The notes beneath the pieces are model-generated. The model was not told the DNA's origin, searched no databases, and was given only the letters and a program-made list of their open reading frames with translations. The translations under genes were made by a program, and so were the position numbers. This document shows, piece after piece, positions 63,036 through 64,000 of a stretch of DNA of 64,000 bases (its first letter is position 1; each line of letters opens with the position of its first letter). The DNA comes from Falsiroseomonas tokyonensis (lineage in GTDB: Bacteria > Pseudomonadota > Alphaproteobacteria > Acetobacterales > Acetobacteraceae), in contig NZ_JAFNJS010000002.1 in NCBI RefSeq assembly GCF_019024325.1, forward strand, positions 60,110 through 124,109. The letters are read 5' to 3'.

Positions 63036-64000
63036 GGCCACACCCTTGCCCCGCCCCGACGACTTTGCGCCGCGCCTGGCCGAGCTGACCGAATGGCGCC
63101 AGGATTTCCACCGCCATCCGGAGCTCGGCTTCGCGGAACACCGCACCGCCGCCCGGGTGGCCGCGCTGCTGCGCGGCTGGGGCATCCCTGTGACGGAGGG
63201 GCTGGCCGGCACCGGCGTGGTGGGGACCATCCAGGGCCGCCCGGGGAACCGCGCCATCGCGCTGCGCGCCGATATGGACGCGCTGGCGATGACCGAGGCG
63301 ACGGGCCTGCCCTATGCCAGCGAGGCGCCCGGCCGCATGCATGCCTGCGGCCATGATGGCCATACCGCGATGCTGCTCGGCGCCGCCGAATGGCTGGCGG
63401 CGAACCGGGACCGGTTTGCCGGCACGGTTCAGCTGGTGTTCCAGCCGGCCGAGGAATCGCTCGGCGGGGCACGCGTGATGGCGGAGCAGGGGCTGTTCGA
63501 GCGCTTCCCCGTGGAGGCGATCTACGGCCTGCACAACCTGCCGGGCCTGCCGATGGGCACCATTGCCGTGCCGAAGGGCGCGGTGCTCGCCAGCTCCGAC
63601 ACCTGGGAAGTCACCTTCACCGGCATCGGCACGCATGGCGCCAAGCCGCATCTCGGCCGCGACGCGACCCTGGCGGCGGCCGCCTTCATCCTCGGCCTGC
63701 AGGCGATCGCGGCGCGGGAGGTGGACCCGCTCGGCACCGCCGTGGTCAGCGTCGGCCATATGGCGGCCGGCGATGCGGCGGCGCCCAATGTCATCCCCGG
63801 CACCGTCTTCCTGCGCGGCACCGCGCGGGCGTTGGACGAGGCGGTGCGGACGCATCTGGAGACCCGCATCGGCGAGATCGCCCAGGCCGTGGCCCTGCAG
63901 CACCGGGTGCAGGCGGCGCCGCGCTACATCCGCCGCCTTGGCCCCACCGTGAACCACCCCGCACAGGCCGCGGTGATGGTGGCGGGCGCCCCCCGCGCCC
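63007..64000 (+). CDS. M20-family amidohydrolase (hippurate/N-acyl-amino-acid hydrolase type), truncated by the window edge
   Basis: The first about 331 residues of a metal-dependent peptidase/amidohydrolase that removes acyl groups from amino acids. Present are LRADMDALAM with the first metal aspartate, MHACGHDGHTAMLLG, FQPAEES with the catalytic glutamates, and GLHNLPG. The lid domain follows (FTGIGTHGAKPH with its conserved histidine, NVIPGTVFLRGTAR). The last metal histidine lies beyond the right edge. The start is either ATG at 63007, inside the DinB gene's 3' end, or TTG at 63046, which gives a more typical N-terminus (LPRPDDFAPRLAEL). Confidence 0.88.
   Translation, partial: MLSRPPAPPEATPLPRPDDFAPRLAELTEWRQDFHRHPELGFAEHRTAARVAALLRGWGIPVTEGLAGTGVVGTIQGRPGNRAIALRADMDALAMTEATGLPYASEAPGRMHACGHDGHTAMLLGAAEWLAANRDRFAGTVQLVFQPAEESLGGARVMAEQGLFERFPVEAIYGLHNLPGLPMGTIAVPKGAVLASSDTWEVTFTGIGTHGAKPHLGRDATLAAAAFILGLQAIAAREVDPLGTAVVSVGHMAAGDAAAPNVIPGTVFLRGTARALDEAVRTHLETRIGEIAQAVALQHRVQAAPRYIRRLGPTVNHPAQAAVMVAGAPRA

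Overview
The window is high-GC (roughly 70%), densely packed bacterial chromosome. Three things point to an alphaproteobacterium of the Acetobacteraceae / Rhodospirillales type, Roseomonas-like: the order ffh-rpsP-rimM-trmD-rplS-leuC-leuD-leuB, several tripartite tricarboxylate transporter (TTT) genes, and strong third-position GC bias. The assignment rests on gene order and protein flavour only; there is no rRNA to confirm it. I recognise 48 genes plus one doubtful 31-codon ORF and one tRNA. There is no insertion sequence, prophage or CRISPR array.

Layout. 1-3.7 kb: an AHSA1-type protein, a 2-oxoglutarate/Fe(II) oxygenase and an overlapping pair of glycosyltransferases (GT4, GT9). 3.7-5.1 kb: a NYN-domain protein with a LOTUS-like segment. 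5.3-7.9 kb: thrS and infC; infC appears to start on AUA. 8-9.6 kb: an orphan TTT large permease gene (tctA). 9.9-16.7 kb: SRP, ribosome and tRNA-modification genes followed by leuCDB, then tRNA-Arg(ACG). 17-28.4 kb: a colinear minus-strand accessory block with a Cache-HAMP sensor, a HlyD-like adaptor, a BcsA-like GT2 with a degenerate PilZ domain, an RTX protein, an FMN hydroxy-acid oxidase, a BcsB-like protein and an RTX-CHRD protein. 28.7-42.9 kb: glycogen metabolism (glgP, glgB, glgC, glgA and a GlgX-MalQ fusion) preceded by glucokinase and two SDR genes. 43-50.7 kb: a transglutaminase-DUF2126 / ATP-grasp-alpha-E / transglutaminase cluster plus an EEP-family hydrolase. 50.7-56.7 kb: two Bug-type TTT receptors divergent from an IclR-SMP-30 fusion, a DapA-family lyase and an enolase-superfamily dehydratase. 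56.7-58.3 kb: a DoxX-like and an OpgC-like membrane protein. 58.3-64 kb: a phosphoribosyltransferase / solute-binding protein / adenine deaminase operon, a DinB protein and a truncated M20 amidohydrolase.

How the genes work together. The 17-28.4 kb block looks like machinery for making and exporting a surface polysaccharide together with secreted Ca-binding matrix proteins. It lacks an outer-membrane pore and a type I ABC exporter within the window. The 50.7-56.7 kb block reads as uptake and oxidative breakdown of a sugar lactone or acid, with the regulator fused to the predicted lactonase and a clean IclR-like operator in the divergent promoter region. These two blocks are the best candidates for undescribed biology. 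The GlgX-MalQ fusion, the amidoligase/transglutaminase cluster and the purine-salvage operon with its own solute-binding protein come next.
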